From Acanthacorydalis orientalis (lineage: Eukaryota; Arthropoda; Insecta; Megaloptera; Corydalidae), in NCBI GenBank assembly GCA_034766995.1, contig CM068313.1:58448877-58512876 (forward strand): a DNA stretch of 64,000 nt, written 5' to 3'. Both the position numbers and the translations under genes were made by a program. This document shows positions 12,404-22,889 of the stretch, piece by piece (the first letter of the stretch is position 1; every line of letters begins with the position of its first letter). Under the pieces are notes generated by a model that saw only the letters and a program-made list of their open reading frames with translations, did not search any database and was not told the DNA's origin.

Positions 12404-12900
12404 TGTGTACATGGATATGGAGGCTAGACTGATAACAGCTGTGGGAACGTTACTACCCACAGCAGCGAGACGCTGTACCGTATCCACAGATCAATTAATT
12501 ATCCGGTGTCATCATGGGCCTGTAAAGCCGTGATGATCGTTCGCCATACAGGATGAACCACCAAATGGGAAAAGAGAGAGTGCTTAACTTGGAGGCTGTG
12601 AAAATGTTACTGCCCACAATAACGAGACGTTGTACCTTCTTTTCCTCCAAGTTGAGAAAGATGTAGTGCACCACGGGTCAGTAGAGCCGTGAGGAGCGTC
12701 AGAAATACAGACTGAACCACTGAATGGGAAAGAGAAAGAACACTAAACTTGAAGGCTATGGGAACGTTACTGTCCACAGCATCGAGACGCTGTACCGTCT
12801 TTTTCTCTAGGTCTCGTATTGAAAACCGGTGTCGTCACGGGTCCGTAAAGCCGTGAAAATCGTTCGCTATACAGGACAAACCACCAGTATTAAAGAAAAC
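12404..12900 (-). repeat. three-copy ~160-bp tandem repeat with two hairpins per unit
   Basis: Units are phased by CTGTGGGAACGTTAC at about 12439, its variant near 12596, and CTATGGGAACGTTAC near 12756, and again by CATACAGGATGAACCACC-like motifs about 157-163 bases apart. Unit one contains CTGTGGG/CCCACAG around an eight-to-ten-base loop (12439-12462). Each unit also has CACGG...CCGTG around GTCCGTAAAG. It lies on the 3' side of the Jockey-like coding region and is more GC-rich than its surroundings. Confidence 0.8.
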
Positions 12901-13270
12901 TATAGTGTGATTTTAAAATTGAGGTCAACACATCGAGACAGACAGAAAGCGAAGAGATACTTACTGTATGTGAGTTGGAAGTCAACTGATTTATTCTACT
13001 ACTAGTACGCTGTGGCACGGGCCAGAAGGACCCTAGCTTACCATAAGTACCGATCGTATACGCTTACGGCTTGTGATGCTCATATCCATGGATTGTCGCA
13101 TGGTAGGAAATACTCTTCGCTAAATTGTGGATCAATTTTCCTAGACCCAGAAGAGGATGCCTTCTGGTGGAGAGTCAGCGGAGCTGCAGGTCGGGTAGTG
13201 AAGGCAAACCTCTTACTGACTCTGGTGTTGTAGCAGGTATGCCGTTTCGCAGACCGCCCGTCACCTCGCA

Positions 13271-14065
13271 CTACGCTTTCAGCAAGCTAGACCGCTTGAA
13301 GCGACAGTGTTCTGCGACGAGGTCGTTATTTACTAATCCGCGGACTATGGGGTTATCGCTAGCCTCTGCTCGACCGTACAATCGGAGGGCCAGTTCGCGG
13401 CCTAACTCGTCGATTGTAGGGAGATGGAAGTCTCGATGCAAAGTGGTGTTTCTCACCAGGTAGTGCGCGTCGGTGATGAGACGCAGCGCCCGGTTTTGAA
13501 ACACCTGTAGCCACTTGATTGAGGTCGGGTTGTAAGCTGAGGCTGCACACGCGTACGTCATGATCGGCCGAATGATGCTGAGTTAGAACAAACGCTTACG
13601 TCTCAGCGACAGTTTTGACTTCCTATTCAGTAGCGGGTAAAACCTGCAGAGCTGCCCCTGAGTATTCGCTAGTACGTACGAGACGTGGTTTACGAAGGTC
13701 ATGTGTCTGTCGAGCTTGACATCTAGGTACTTGGTCGAGCCCGCCCACTTAATTCGGGAGCCACAGAACTCAAGAGGATCGGGTTCGCGCTTCACCGAAC
13801 TGAGCATGCGAAACATGACCGCCACCATCTTCTGCATGCTCACCCTCACTCTCCACGTACGGCAGTAAGTTTAGAGCTCAGACAGGTAGACCTGCAGCTT
13901 ACGGTGGATTACATTCGGTTGCCAAGATTGTTCAATTACCGCGGTGTCATCCGCAAAGAGCGTCATGTGCTGAACTCACGGCAGGTCGTTGATGTACAGG
14001 TTGAACAGCACAAGGCCCATCTCACTCCCTTGCCGGACACCGGCCGCTATTGATCTTATGGTAGA
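13271..14065 (-). pseudogene. Jockey-clade reverse transcriptase, C-terminal part
   Basis: Encodes the second half of a non-LTR reverse transcriptase. In order on the minus strand: AAGVRQGSEMGLVLFNLYIN (fourth RT motif), then MTLFADDTAV with the catalytic FADD (about 13930-13980), then TYCRTWRVRVSMQK, then YLDVKLDRHMTFVNHV (about 13690-13740). After a stop come RPIMTYACAAS and LQVFQNRALRLITDAHYLVR, the typical Jockey thumb region, and IDELGRELALRLYGRA. Open pieces are 13583-13849 and 13271-13561, separated by a stop/shift near 13565-13580. The lineage differs from the second Jockey element at 54-55 kb. It is inactive because of truncation and stops, although FADD survives. Confidence 0.85.
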
Positions 14066-14303
14066 GACTGATTTATACTGCTAATTTTCCAGTTTATATA
14101 CTCACAGAAAAGGCAGGCCTAAGCAAAGCAGGCCTATGAGCGTGAGTCTAGTCTCTTTTGTTCTGTCTCGAAGCGTGTGTTCAACATTTATTATTTTGTT
14201 GGTATAATTACAATAATTAATTTCAATAATCCAAATAATGACAAAAAAATAAATGGATATTTACAATAATTTTAATGTGATTATCAAGTACAATGTGCTA
14301 ATT

Positions 14304-14306
<3 letters not shown>
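14066..14306. other. unannotated spacer
   Basis: Short region between the truncated retroelement and a TA tract. It contains a direct repeat, GCAGGCCTAAGCAAAGCAGGCCTATG. Confidence 0.5.

Positions 14307-14367
<61 letters not shown>
14307..14367. repeat. (TA)n microsatellite
   Basis: Nearly pure TA tract. Confidence 0.95.
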
Positions 14368-14370
<3 letters not shown>

Positions 14371-14859
14371 ATGTAGCTTAGAATCACTACAATTACAAAC
14401 GTTTATACGATCACGTTTTAATTCATTTAACTAATATCTGATGGTTGTAATCGAAGGTGCGCAGACCCGTAGACAGAATGTGTTTTATTTAATTTCTCTA
14501 CACTCTTTCCCATCCAAAAACCGAAATCTAATCACTGACCGATATTGAAAATTTTCCATAGTTAAAAAGAGCAATAGTTTTTTATTTTTAATGACTGTCG
14601 AAATTAAGCTAATTAACGTATTATGCTTGAAATTTGACAGTAATAGTTTGAAAGATGATGCTGTTAAAAGATATTGAAATTTCATATCTGTGGTACGATT
14701 TCTTGTCAAGCACAGGTAATTATCACTCTATCTTGGTATGTCTATCTGTTCAGATCTTCAAACATCACGAAATATTTTCGTCAATGTACGGAATGTCAAC
14801 GATTTTACATCTAATACATTCAAAAACTAAAATTGATGAAAATTGCAAAATTTTGAAAC
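14368..14859. other. unannotated A+T-rich spacer
   Basis: No recognisable gene. An open frame of 126 codons from 14655 runs into the fold-back repeat and has no known domain. Confidence 0.45.
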
Positions 14860-15975
14860 AAAAGTGTATCATGTCTCTGAAGTTGGCATACAAAGTGTGT
14901 AAAAACAATAAAATAAAAATTGTTCCAAGTAGCATTCATATAGTTCTAGAGTTCTTGAAAAGGGGAAAAATTAAATGGCTAAAATATGCAAATAAAGTTT
15001 CGGGGTGCCAACTTCACACTGCATACAAACAATAAAAAATACGTGTTTCGGTGACTGTTCTGATCTCATCTAGAATAGTTCTAGAGTTTATGCAGGAAAA
15101 AAAATTTTTACAAATTTGGCGCCAAAAACGCAATTTCTTTTTTTTTTAGACAATAATGGACGACGATGTTTTGCTGACATCAGAGCAACTCCAATGCGTT
15201 GTATTTAATTAAATATTGTATTTAATGTTGGTTCATATCAAATAAATTAAACAATGTTGTCTATTACATAGCAGCGAGTAGACCCTATTTGGTTTTGGAA
15301 TATCCACGTGAGAATTAAATACAAAGCATAGCAATTGTTCTAATGCCAGCTAAGCATCATCACACATAATTATATAAAAAAATTGAAATTGCGTTTTTGG
15401 CACCACATTTGTAAGAATTTTGTCTTCCTACAGAAACTCTAGAACTATTCTAGATGAGATCAGAACAGTCTTCGAAATGCACATTTTTACTTTTTATATA
15501 CTGTGTGAAGTTCGTGGCCCGACATTTTATTTATATACTTTAGGTCTTTAATGATTGGAATTTTTTTCTCCTTTTCAAGAATTCTAGAACTATATGAACG
15601 CTACTTTGGAAAAATTTAATTTTTTAAAAACATTGTATAATATTTTTAACACTGTATGCCAAGTTCACAGATATCCGAAACTTTATTTTCATTTTTTCGG
15701 CCTTTAATGATTAGAACTTTTTTTCTACTTTTCAGGAACTCTAGAACTATTTTAGATGAGCTCAGAACAGTCATAAAAATGTGCATTTTTATTTTTTTTT
15801 GTATGATGGTTAAAGTTGGTACCTCTAAATTTTATTTACATATTTTAGGGCTTGAATGATTGGAACTGTTTTTCTCCTGGTCAGGAACTCTAGAACTATT
15901 TGAATGATACTTGGAACAATTTTTATTTCATTTTGTTTAAACACTTTGTATGCCAACTTTACAGATATAATTGTA
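14860..15975. repeat. large fold-back array: ~150-bp repeats in opposed orientations
   Basis: The motif GGAACTCTAGAACTAT recurs about every 150 bases at roughly 15438, 15587, 15741 and 15889 in one orientation, and at about 14948 and 15085 in the other. Left arm 14860-15205 pairs imperfectly with right arm 15318-15680. Matching pieces include CTAGAATAGTTCTAGAGTTT against AAACTCTAGAACTATTCTAG, GCCAAAAACGCAATTTC against GAAATTGCGTTTTTGGC, and CAACTTCACACTGCATACAA against TATACTGTGTGAAGTT. A spacer of about 110 bases lies between the arms. The right side has an additional direct copy (15690-15975). No coding capacity is seen. Confidence 0.85.
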
Positions 15976-16594
15976 CTGAGAAAAAATAACACGATAATAC
16001 AATATATATTTGGTTATAATACAGGTTTAATCATAAAATAATTAACCTATTTGAAAAATTAAAAACGATTAATTTTAAAACGGGAATGATGAATTTCCTA
16101 TCGAAATGCACATAAGCAATAATCGAAACTAATCAATAATAATTTATCGAATATTTTTAACCAAAAATGTTGGTGTTGTTTGTAGAGTGAAAAAATAATT
16201 CATATGTAAAACTGAATTCAGCCAGTCTCAGTAACTAACTGTTTTTGTATGAATAATTTTCTTGTGAGATATCATTAGGAATTTTTAAAACAGTACTGGA
16301 ACGTGTAGTACAATTCGTTCGTTTATTAATACATAAGTACTGATGACTATTTTGTTGTACAGTTAAAATACGTATGTTCTTCAAATCTCGTTTAACGAGG
16401 GTGCAGTAACTCAAAACAACATGCAGCTGGTGGCGCATGAGGAAACGTCAGCGAAAACAGGAGCTAAACATACTGCCACCCACTCACATTTGACGGGCAT
16501 CGCCATTGTAATTAATCAGTCCACAGTGAGTCGAGTCAGGTCTCAAATCAGCTAGAATAATGTTTACGTCAGCTATGGACGGATGCAGCTTCAA
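15976..16594. other. unannotated spacer
   Basis: No recognised feature. Confidence 0.5.
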
Positions 16595-16595
16595 T

Positions 16596-16647
<52 letters not shown>

Positions 16648-16658
16648 ATATATCTATA

Positions 16659-16701
<43 letters not shown>

Positions 16702-16702
16702 A
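16595..16702. repeat. (TA)n microsatellite with CATA and TCTA interruptions
   Basis: TA tract bordered by CATACATA on the left and TGTATGTGTG on the right. Confidence 0.95.
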
Positions 16703-17626
16703 TGGATCTACATATTTACACATGTGTGTGTAAATTGCGTTCTATCACTTCCACAATAATATGAATATAGTACGTTTCCTTTGTATGTTCTGTTTTGTCA
16801 CTTTTATTATTTTAAAACAGATGCAGGATTACTGTCAACATAAATACAAATGGCTATGATTAATAGTTGAAGGCGGAAGGGTTTGTTTTTCTCTGCTCCA
16901 GAGCGTCACTTGAATTTTGAATTTAGTTCGTGTGTCCTTTTTTTATTAGAAGAATGAAATGAAATGCAATATGACTAAATTTTAAATAATTAAATTTGAT
17001 TTAGTTTTCAAAACTAAAGAACTCATTAAAATAGCATCGTTTTTAAGCAATTGAATAAATGAAAGTACATTTGACGGATAATCTGAGAAAACTTTCCAAA
17101 AGTGCCTACAAAAAGTGGTTCCAAGGATGGTAATATGGCTAGAAGAGGTGTATAGTTATTGAAGAGGACAGTTTCGAATGGACGCATTTTAATTTTTGAA
17201 ATATTTTTTATAGATAAAGTTATATGACGCTATTCCGAGTAAATTTTGAACACACTTCGTATTTATAGTGATCTTTGTCTTACCCCAACACCTTGGGAGC
17301 CCTGGTGTGGTACGGGAGGTAACAATTTGTAGAATAGGAACGACCATTTTAGGCGCTCCTGTAAGAACGTAGTAATTCGTTATTCGGTGCCCTTTTCCTG
17401 ATGCGTCAATATGTGTGCTATGTAGAGTAGGGATAGAGTGAAGGAGAAAACACAGTTGCATAACTGCATGTTGCAATACGACAGGAAGCACTGTACAAAC
17501 TTTCTTCATTTATTTCACATAACCTAAATGAAGGAATAAAATTAAATATATGCATGATTATTTACACTTCCACAAATCTGTTTGTTTCGAGTATAACTCA
17601 TAAAGGATATTAGGAGAGGACTACCT
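16703..17626. other. unannotated spacer
   Basis: No recognised transposon or gene. A minus-strand open frame of 106 codons (17189-17509) covers a patch of near-average base composition. It has no domain I recognise and no convincing splice sites. Confidence 0.45.
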
Positions 17627-18215
17627 AGTACTCACTTAACACAGTTACACCCTAGGGGCTTTGCCTCCAGCTCGATAACGCTTGTTCCCGTCCTAACAAA
17701 TAACATAAATTACCAAATTATACATACAAATAATCCGCGAAAATATAAATCATAAAATGTTTAATGGAAAAATTCATAACAAAAAGTAACATAACAAAAT
17801 TCAATGTTAAAATGTGTAAAAAACTTTTTAATCTAAAACTTCAGTAAATACCTTATTTTGAATAAATTTCCTATCAGTTTTACATTGAAATCATATACCC
17901 TCTTTCATTGTACACTGTGAGAGATCTACATACAATTGTCGATGAGTAAAAAGTTTATCTTTAGAATTAACAAATATATCAATCTTATCAAAAGTCCGGC
18001 TTTGTGAATTATTTATTGGCATAGCAAATGCCAATAGTACTCGTAACTGTAAACGTTTCAAGACATATGTGATTTCATTATCATCAATAGATCATGTGAC
18101 TCATATAAACCAATCAGAACAGACACCATGTAACCGGTATCAACCAATCAAAGGACGAATAAAACGCACGTATAGCGTCGGGACATTTTTTGAGCTAAGG
18201 AGAGATAACTTGAAA
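17627..18215 (-). mobile_element. non-autonomous repeat, family H copy 1
   Basis: Shares with the copies at 22.5, 53.6, 59.8 and 60.9 kb an AACAAATAACA...AAATTA end region and, near the other end, two CCAATCAGA boxes followed by GAATAAAA. In minus orientation it starts near 18215 and ends at GAGTACTAGGTAGTCC. The interior segment TATCAGTTTTACATTGAAAT is also shared with the 22.7-kb and 59.9-kb copies. No protein is encoded. The structure is compatible with a non-autonomous Helitron, but the terminal dinucleotides are not conserved enough to prove it. Confidence 0.65.
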
Positions 18216-18397
18216 TAAACAAATTTATCTCCACATTGTGTCGATTTAAAAATACAAGTGATTAATGCACAATAAAAAAATCATTTCAAACTCATCTTCA
18301 AGTAAAAATAATAAATTATTTTAGTTAAGTACAATGTCAAAAAAAAATATTTTTGGCTGTTGTTTCAATGAATGAAATAATCACCACATACACACAA

Positions 18398-18451
<54 letters not shown>

Positions 18452-18939
18452 CTCTATGCGAAAAACTAACACCACATTCAATATTTTGAGAAATTTATAA
18501 AGTACTACTTAATTTGTTGTTGCAATTTAAGACATTTAGTGTCAAATGTTTGTTTATGATTCTTTAGTAAGAAAATTAGAGAAATTTCTTAGAATTACAC
18601 TTCAAATAGAGGGAAATTCCCGTTTATGCGAGACCATTTTAGTGTGCAAGGTAATAGCACCATTTAATTTTTTTAGAGAGCGTTTGTAGTAAAAGGTTGT
18701 ATTTTTTGAATTATTATAACTAAAGGTAAGAGAATTACATCATTCGTAATTAATAGCATATTAATTTTAACTTTTCAATTAACGGGACATGCTTTGCACT
18801 GTAGTGAAGAAAAGTATTTACTGAGAAGAAATTTAATTTCAGAGGGTAGCACGTATAAATTTTTTAGATAAGTAATTGAGTGTTCGAACAAAATGATAAT
18901 AAATGCTAAAAACTGGACAGGAAAAGAAGAAATATGAGA
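18216..18939. other. unannotated spacer with a (TA)n tract
   Basis: Holds a (TA)n tract at 18401-18450. The DNA after it may be the 5' side of the Tc1 element, but no terminal repeat pair could be confirmed. Confidence 0.45.
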
Positions 18940-19800
18940 AAAAAAAAGAAATTGGAAACAAGGAATGAAAATAATATAATTAAGTTAGCCCAAAAACCCC
19001 GTTTATCGCATCAAAAAAATTCAAATAGGAGCTAATTTACAAATAGATGCATCTACTATAAGAAGAAGACTTGTTGAAAAGAATTTGGTAGAAGTCATAA
19101 AATAGTAATTTTATTATACCAAAAAACATTTAGTAAATCAAATAAAATATGCTCAAAACATATATATATATATATATATTGATCACTTAGTAAATGGCAA
19201 AGTATTCTTTGGATAGACGAGTCCAAAATTGTTTTATTTGGTCCTCTTGTCTGTAGAACATATGTTCGTAGACCAAAGAATGAAAAGTTCAGACCGAAGT
19301 ATCCATTTAAGACGATTAAACATGGAAGCATGAAAATTAGCGTATGAGGATGTTTTTCCTGTAATGGCATAGGTCAAATTTTTTGGATTAAGCCTATCAT
19401 GAATGCTCAAGTTTATGTTGACTTAATTTAAACAGTAATGTTGTCTTATACCGACTGTAATATGTTACTTAAATGCGGTTTGTAGCAAGATAATGCCCCA
19501 AAACACACTAGCAAATTGGCTAAGAATTTTTTTTAATAAGTAAGGTTCAGGTAATGGAATGGTCAGCTCAGTCTATAGATCTCAACCCTATCAAAAATCT
19601 TTGATATGGTTTATTTCATGCAAAGCTTAAAAATAAAATGTAGTTGTGACTCGCTATTCAGTCTGCACGGGAAGTAATTTCACTTTAATGATACCCCAAA
19701 CATTAGTTGAGTCTATGCTGCGATGTTACGCCACTGTTTTTAAAAATAACAGCTACAAAACGAAATATTTTAAAAGGCTTTTGTTCACGAATGATAGGTA
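18940..19800 (+). pseudogene. Tc1-like transposase relic
   Basis: Decayed DDE transposase of a Tc1-type element. Across frames: an IIKLAQKPRLSHQK helix-turn-helix region near 18975-19020, STIRRRLVEKNLV near 19045-19085, the first catalytic block WIDESK.VLFG (19210-19245), RRTYVRRPKNEKFRPKYPFK (19255-19315), FSCNGIGQIFWIKPIMNAQV (19355-19415), a QDNAPKHTS block (19485-19510), VQVMEWSAQSIDLNPIKNL (19545-19605) and a C-terminal end TLVESMLRCYATVFKNN (19700-19755). It has several frameshifts and stops and an interrupting short TA tract at 19160. Inactive. Confidence 0.85.
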
Positions 19801-20406
19801 TATTTATTCGTTTATTTGTTTATCTATTAAAATCACATTTGTTGTGAGAATTAATTTTTTCGAAAATATGGAAAATCCTTGTTTTTATTCAAAAGAGTCA
19901 GGCCAATTATATTTCATGTATTATTCTATATCAATTCTATCGATACATTCAATTCATGTATTATTCTGTTATTCATTCAATCCAAAGACATCTTAATTTA
20001 TTGTAAACTAACAGCTTGAACCGTTAGTATATATTTACATTAGTATGATAAAGAAAATTAAACTATATACTTGGAATAACTGCCGAAATCATATGTAAAC
20101 CGGCCAAGCTATGTGATTCGCAAGTCATGAAGTAAGAAGCCATGAAGTCACAAGCAAGTAATTAAGTCACAATTGTCAGCAAATCAGTATCCGGATCACA
20201 GCAATAGTTTTAAGTTATAACCCTTGTATTCACCCTCAAAATAAATGTAAAATCACAGAAAAAACAGATTTATTTTCATTAACTTAAAAATGAGTTGAGT
20301 TCTCACACGTTAGCGCATCATCAAGTCGGTAGTGTTACTCCTACAATTAACAGCTTTTGTATTTCTTTTTAATTTGTCTTAAAAAAATATTTTATGGAAC
20401 TATTTA
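19801..20406. other. unannotated A+T-rich spacer
   Basis: No gene. Degenerate short repeats of AAGTCATGAAGTAAG type lie at 20128-20175. Confidence 0.5.
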
Positions 20407-20410
20407 TTAA

Positions 20411-20423
20411 CACTAGAACTACC
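20411..20423 (+). repeat. piggyBac terminal inverted repeat, left
   Basis: CACTAGAACTACC directly after TTAA. Perfect 13-base match to the complement of the right end. Confidence 0.9.
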
Positions 20424-20648
20424 GATGTTAAATATATACCTAGTTTTACCGCACTCGTCAAATTGACGTATTTTTGATCATGGCTTTCATTTTAACTTTT
20501 CACTTAGTTTATGTAAATAAAAGAATATAATTTAACAAAAAGAACACTTAATATAATAATTCATTAATTATTAATACAAAAAAAAAAACAAACAAAAACA
20601 CTTTCTATTTGCATTTATATTATAGCACATTTGATATGTATGGAATAA

Positions 20649-21536
20649 CTATGAATCACATATTTTACAAATACATGTTATCTGTGATGAACACTTGCCA
20701 CAAACATATTTGTTGCATGCATTGCAGGTATAAACCGCTCTGTTTCTATTTCACAATAGAATTTGGCAAAATTTGCGTTCATGAGGATTTTTTTTTGAAT
20801 TTTCTGGAGTACAATCCATTGCTTGCCGTTCTTGTTTTTGGGAGGAGGCTTCTTTTCTGCAGCAACTATATGAACTGGAGAGTTCTTCGGATAATTGAAA
20901 CAAAAATTGTTTTCTTGTTATATTTTTATCGCAAGTCTCTTTATATAAAATCCACGCATTGATTGATGCCAAGTCCAAAATATTATAAAATACCTGTAAA
21001 GGCCATCCACGTGACCCTGCTTTTACACTGTATTTGCGGGCCATTTGGTCAACTATATCTACTCCAAACTTAGTCTCATTGTAAAACGATACAGTTTCAG
21101 GAATTTGTTTTCGATTAGAAGCAATTTTTACAGATTTGTGTTTAGAGCTAAGAAGTAGTACTTTTTTGCGAGGCTTACTTTTGTAAATCGTTAGAACAAT
21201 ATCATTGGATTTGTAGAGCTTTGTGGAGAAAACAGCCATGTTATCTTTTCTATCTTTAGCTATTTTCGGCAATTCTCTCTTATTTGCTCGCATAGTTCCA
21301 ACGAGACTAGTTTTTTTGGCCAGTAGCTTCTTTGCGAGTTCTATACTTGTAAAAAAGTTATCTGTTGTTATATTTCTTCCACAATTTACATAGTTTTTTA
21401 CAAGATTAAAAACTACAAATTCACTCAAAGGTACTCCTGATGGTCTAAGTTCATCTTTGCCTAAGTACGGAAAGCCATTTATTATAAATTTATTTAGCCA
21501 AATTATTATAAATTTTGAGATTGCTAATGTCGTCAA
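20649..21536 (-). pseudogene. piggyBac transposase, C-terminal two-thirds
   Basis: Reads FIINGFPYLGKDELRPSG, ITTDNFFTS (catalytic Asp of the second block), LAKKTSLVGTMRANKRELPK, KPRKKVLLLSSKH, and TKFGVDIVDQMARKYSVKAG (third catalytic block and neighbouring Asp). The N-terminal domain and the first catalytic Asp are removed by the internal deletion. A TGA at 20751-20753 interrupts the frame. It then continues for 33 codons to TAG at 20649 with VYTCNACNKYVCGKCSS and CICKIC, the cysteine-rich C-terminal zinc domain. The stop falls where a Cys codon (TGC/TGT) is expected, so one substitution may explain it. No other frameshift is seen, so the copy is fairly young. Confidence 0.93.
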
Positions 21537-21729
21537 TTTGACGGGTCTTGGTATAAATAGGTATAGGTCATACTAATAATGGAAGTTAAAGTAGCTGAGT
21601 GGAAATTGAATAGGAATATTTAATTGTTCTTATATTTCATTAAAAGTCGTCATAAAATTCTAGAACAATACATAAATTATATCGAAATTTTTAAGCACGA
21701 AATTTGAAAATCGTCAAAATGACGCTCTT

Positions 21730-21742
21730 GGTAGTTCTAGTG
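21730..21742 (-). repeat. piggyBac terminal inverted repeat, right
   Basis: GGTAGTTCTAGTG directly before TTAA. Confidence 0.9.
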
Positions 21743-21746
21743 TTAA

Positions 21747-22496
21747 TGAGTTTGAATTTTTTTCATTGATGCCATTATTTCCACAGTCAAAATTCTGACT
21801 ACTTCTGTTTAGTTGTATACTATATCTTTGTTTTTATTCGAATGAAAATATTATGGAGCCTTTTAGTTACCAAATGATTACTTTTTATATTAAAAAAAAT
21901 TCAATTTATTACGTTAGTTTGTTTTATTTACTTTTGAACATTTATTTATTAAAATCTGTTGATGCTGCTTTTTTTACACAGTAGGCATATATTACGTAAG
22001 GATCAGAACAGCCGCAACAAACCACAATCATCCGCACACACATAAACGGGTATACATAGAAGTTTAGTCTTTGGCATCGCACCACTACACAGCCACATAA
22101 CTCTAATGTCTTTCTGACTAGCCTCAAGTACAGAGTTCGACAATAACGCAGACGACATTCGCGTAACAATAGCTGGATTATCATCAAATCTACGCCCGAT
22201 GTGTATTGTTTCTCATATTACTAACTATTATATAATTCATAGAAACATCATTTCATTGTCTGCGTACAATACTAAGCGCATCAAAAAATAAGTTTCCTTT
22301 ATCATACAAATATTAGCGTTTCCACGTTCCGTAAACCACTTTTAAATGCATCTAACGAATATCATTCTGTTCGGTTATTAGTGAGGCTTCTTAATGTTAT
22401 TATAATGGTTAAACGTGTACTATACAATATTTCAAATCTTTTATTTGTAACCTGAAAAATTATTTTCTATACGCTATATAAAATTTATATTTATAT
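21747..22496. other. unannotated spacer
   Basis: No recognised feature. A minus-strand 81-codon open frame at 21942-22187 has no known domain. Confidence 0.45.
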
Positions 22497-22744
22497 TGAG
22501 AGGTGGCTCTGGCTTTTCTCTCTACGTTCGCCGAGCTCCCCCCTCCCCTCCCCTCGGTGGGAAGGGTACTATCTTTGATCGTTAACGCTCATTCGAGCTA
22601 ACAAATAACAGAAATTAACAAATTATACACAAAAATAATCCGAGTAAAATGTAAGTCTAAAAATTTTTATTTGATAATTATAAATATTAACATAATAAAA
22701 CACAATGTTAAAATTTGTAATATTTTTTTTATTCTAGAGCGATA

Positions 22745-22803
<59 letters not shown>

Positions 22804-22889
22804 GTTAGCTATAGTATAATATTGCTTCAGTGAATACAATATTTTAACTATCAGTTTTATATTGAAATTGTATTTCCACTTTCCTTGTA

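Larger units (their letters stand above)
12300..14065 (-). mobile_element. 5'-truncated Jockey-like non-LTR retrotransposon
   Basis: Minus-strand element. Reverse transcriptase sequence starts abruptly at about 14065 in the middle of the catalytic domain, so the EN domain, ORF1 and 5' UTR are missing. This fits 5' truncation during target-primed reverse transcription. The coding part runs to about 13271. Its 3' side holds a moderately GC-rich region with a 160-bp tandem repeat (12404-12900). No poly(A) tail is visible, so the exact 3' end is uncertain. It lies directly next to the mariner at 11326-12262. Confidence 0.65.
20407..21746 (-). mobile_element. piggyBac element, internally deleted, with TTAA target duplication
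   Basis: Bounded by TTAA at 20407-20410 and 21743-21746. Terminal inverted repeats begin CACTAGAACTACC on both ends (20411-20423; 21730-21742 as complement). A CGTCAAATTGACG-like imperfect palindrome lies inside each end and again at about 21525. The total of 1332 bases between the TTAA sites is well short of a full piggyBac element (about 2.4 kb). The missing part is the 5' coding half. A related element is at 48.5-49.85 kb. Confidence 0.93.

Noticed and set aside
13012..13463. Plus-strand open frames of 73 and 112 codons
   Set aside because: They lie antisense to the Jockey-like coding region and are shadow frames of it.
14655..15035. 126-codon open frame as a gene
   Set aside because: It overlaps one arm of the fold-back repeat, has no recognisable domain and has low-complexity composition.
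17189..17509. Minus-strand 106-codon frame as a host gene
   Set aside because: No domain recognised, and no supporting splice sites or conserved motif. Left as unannotated.
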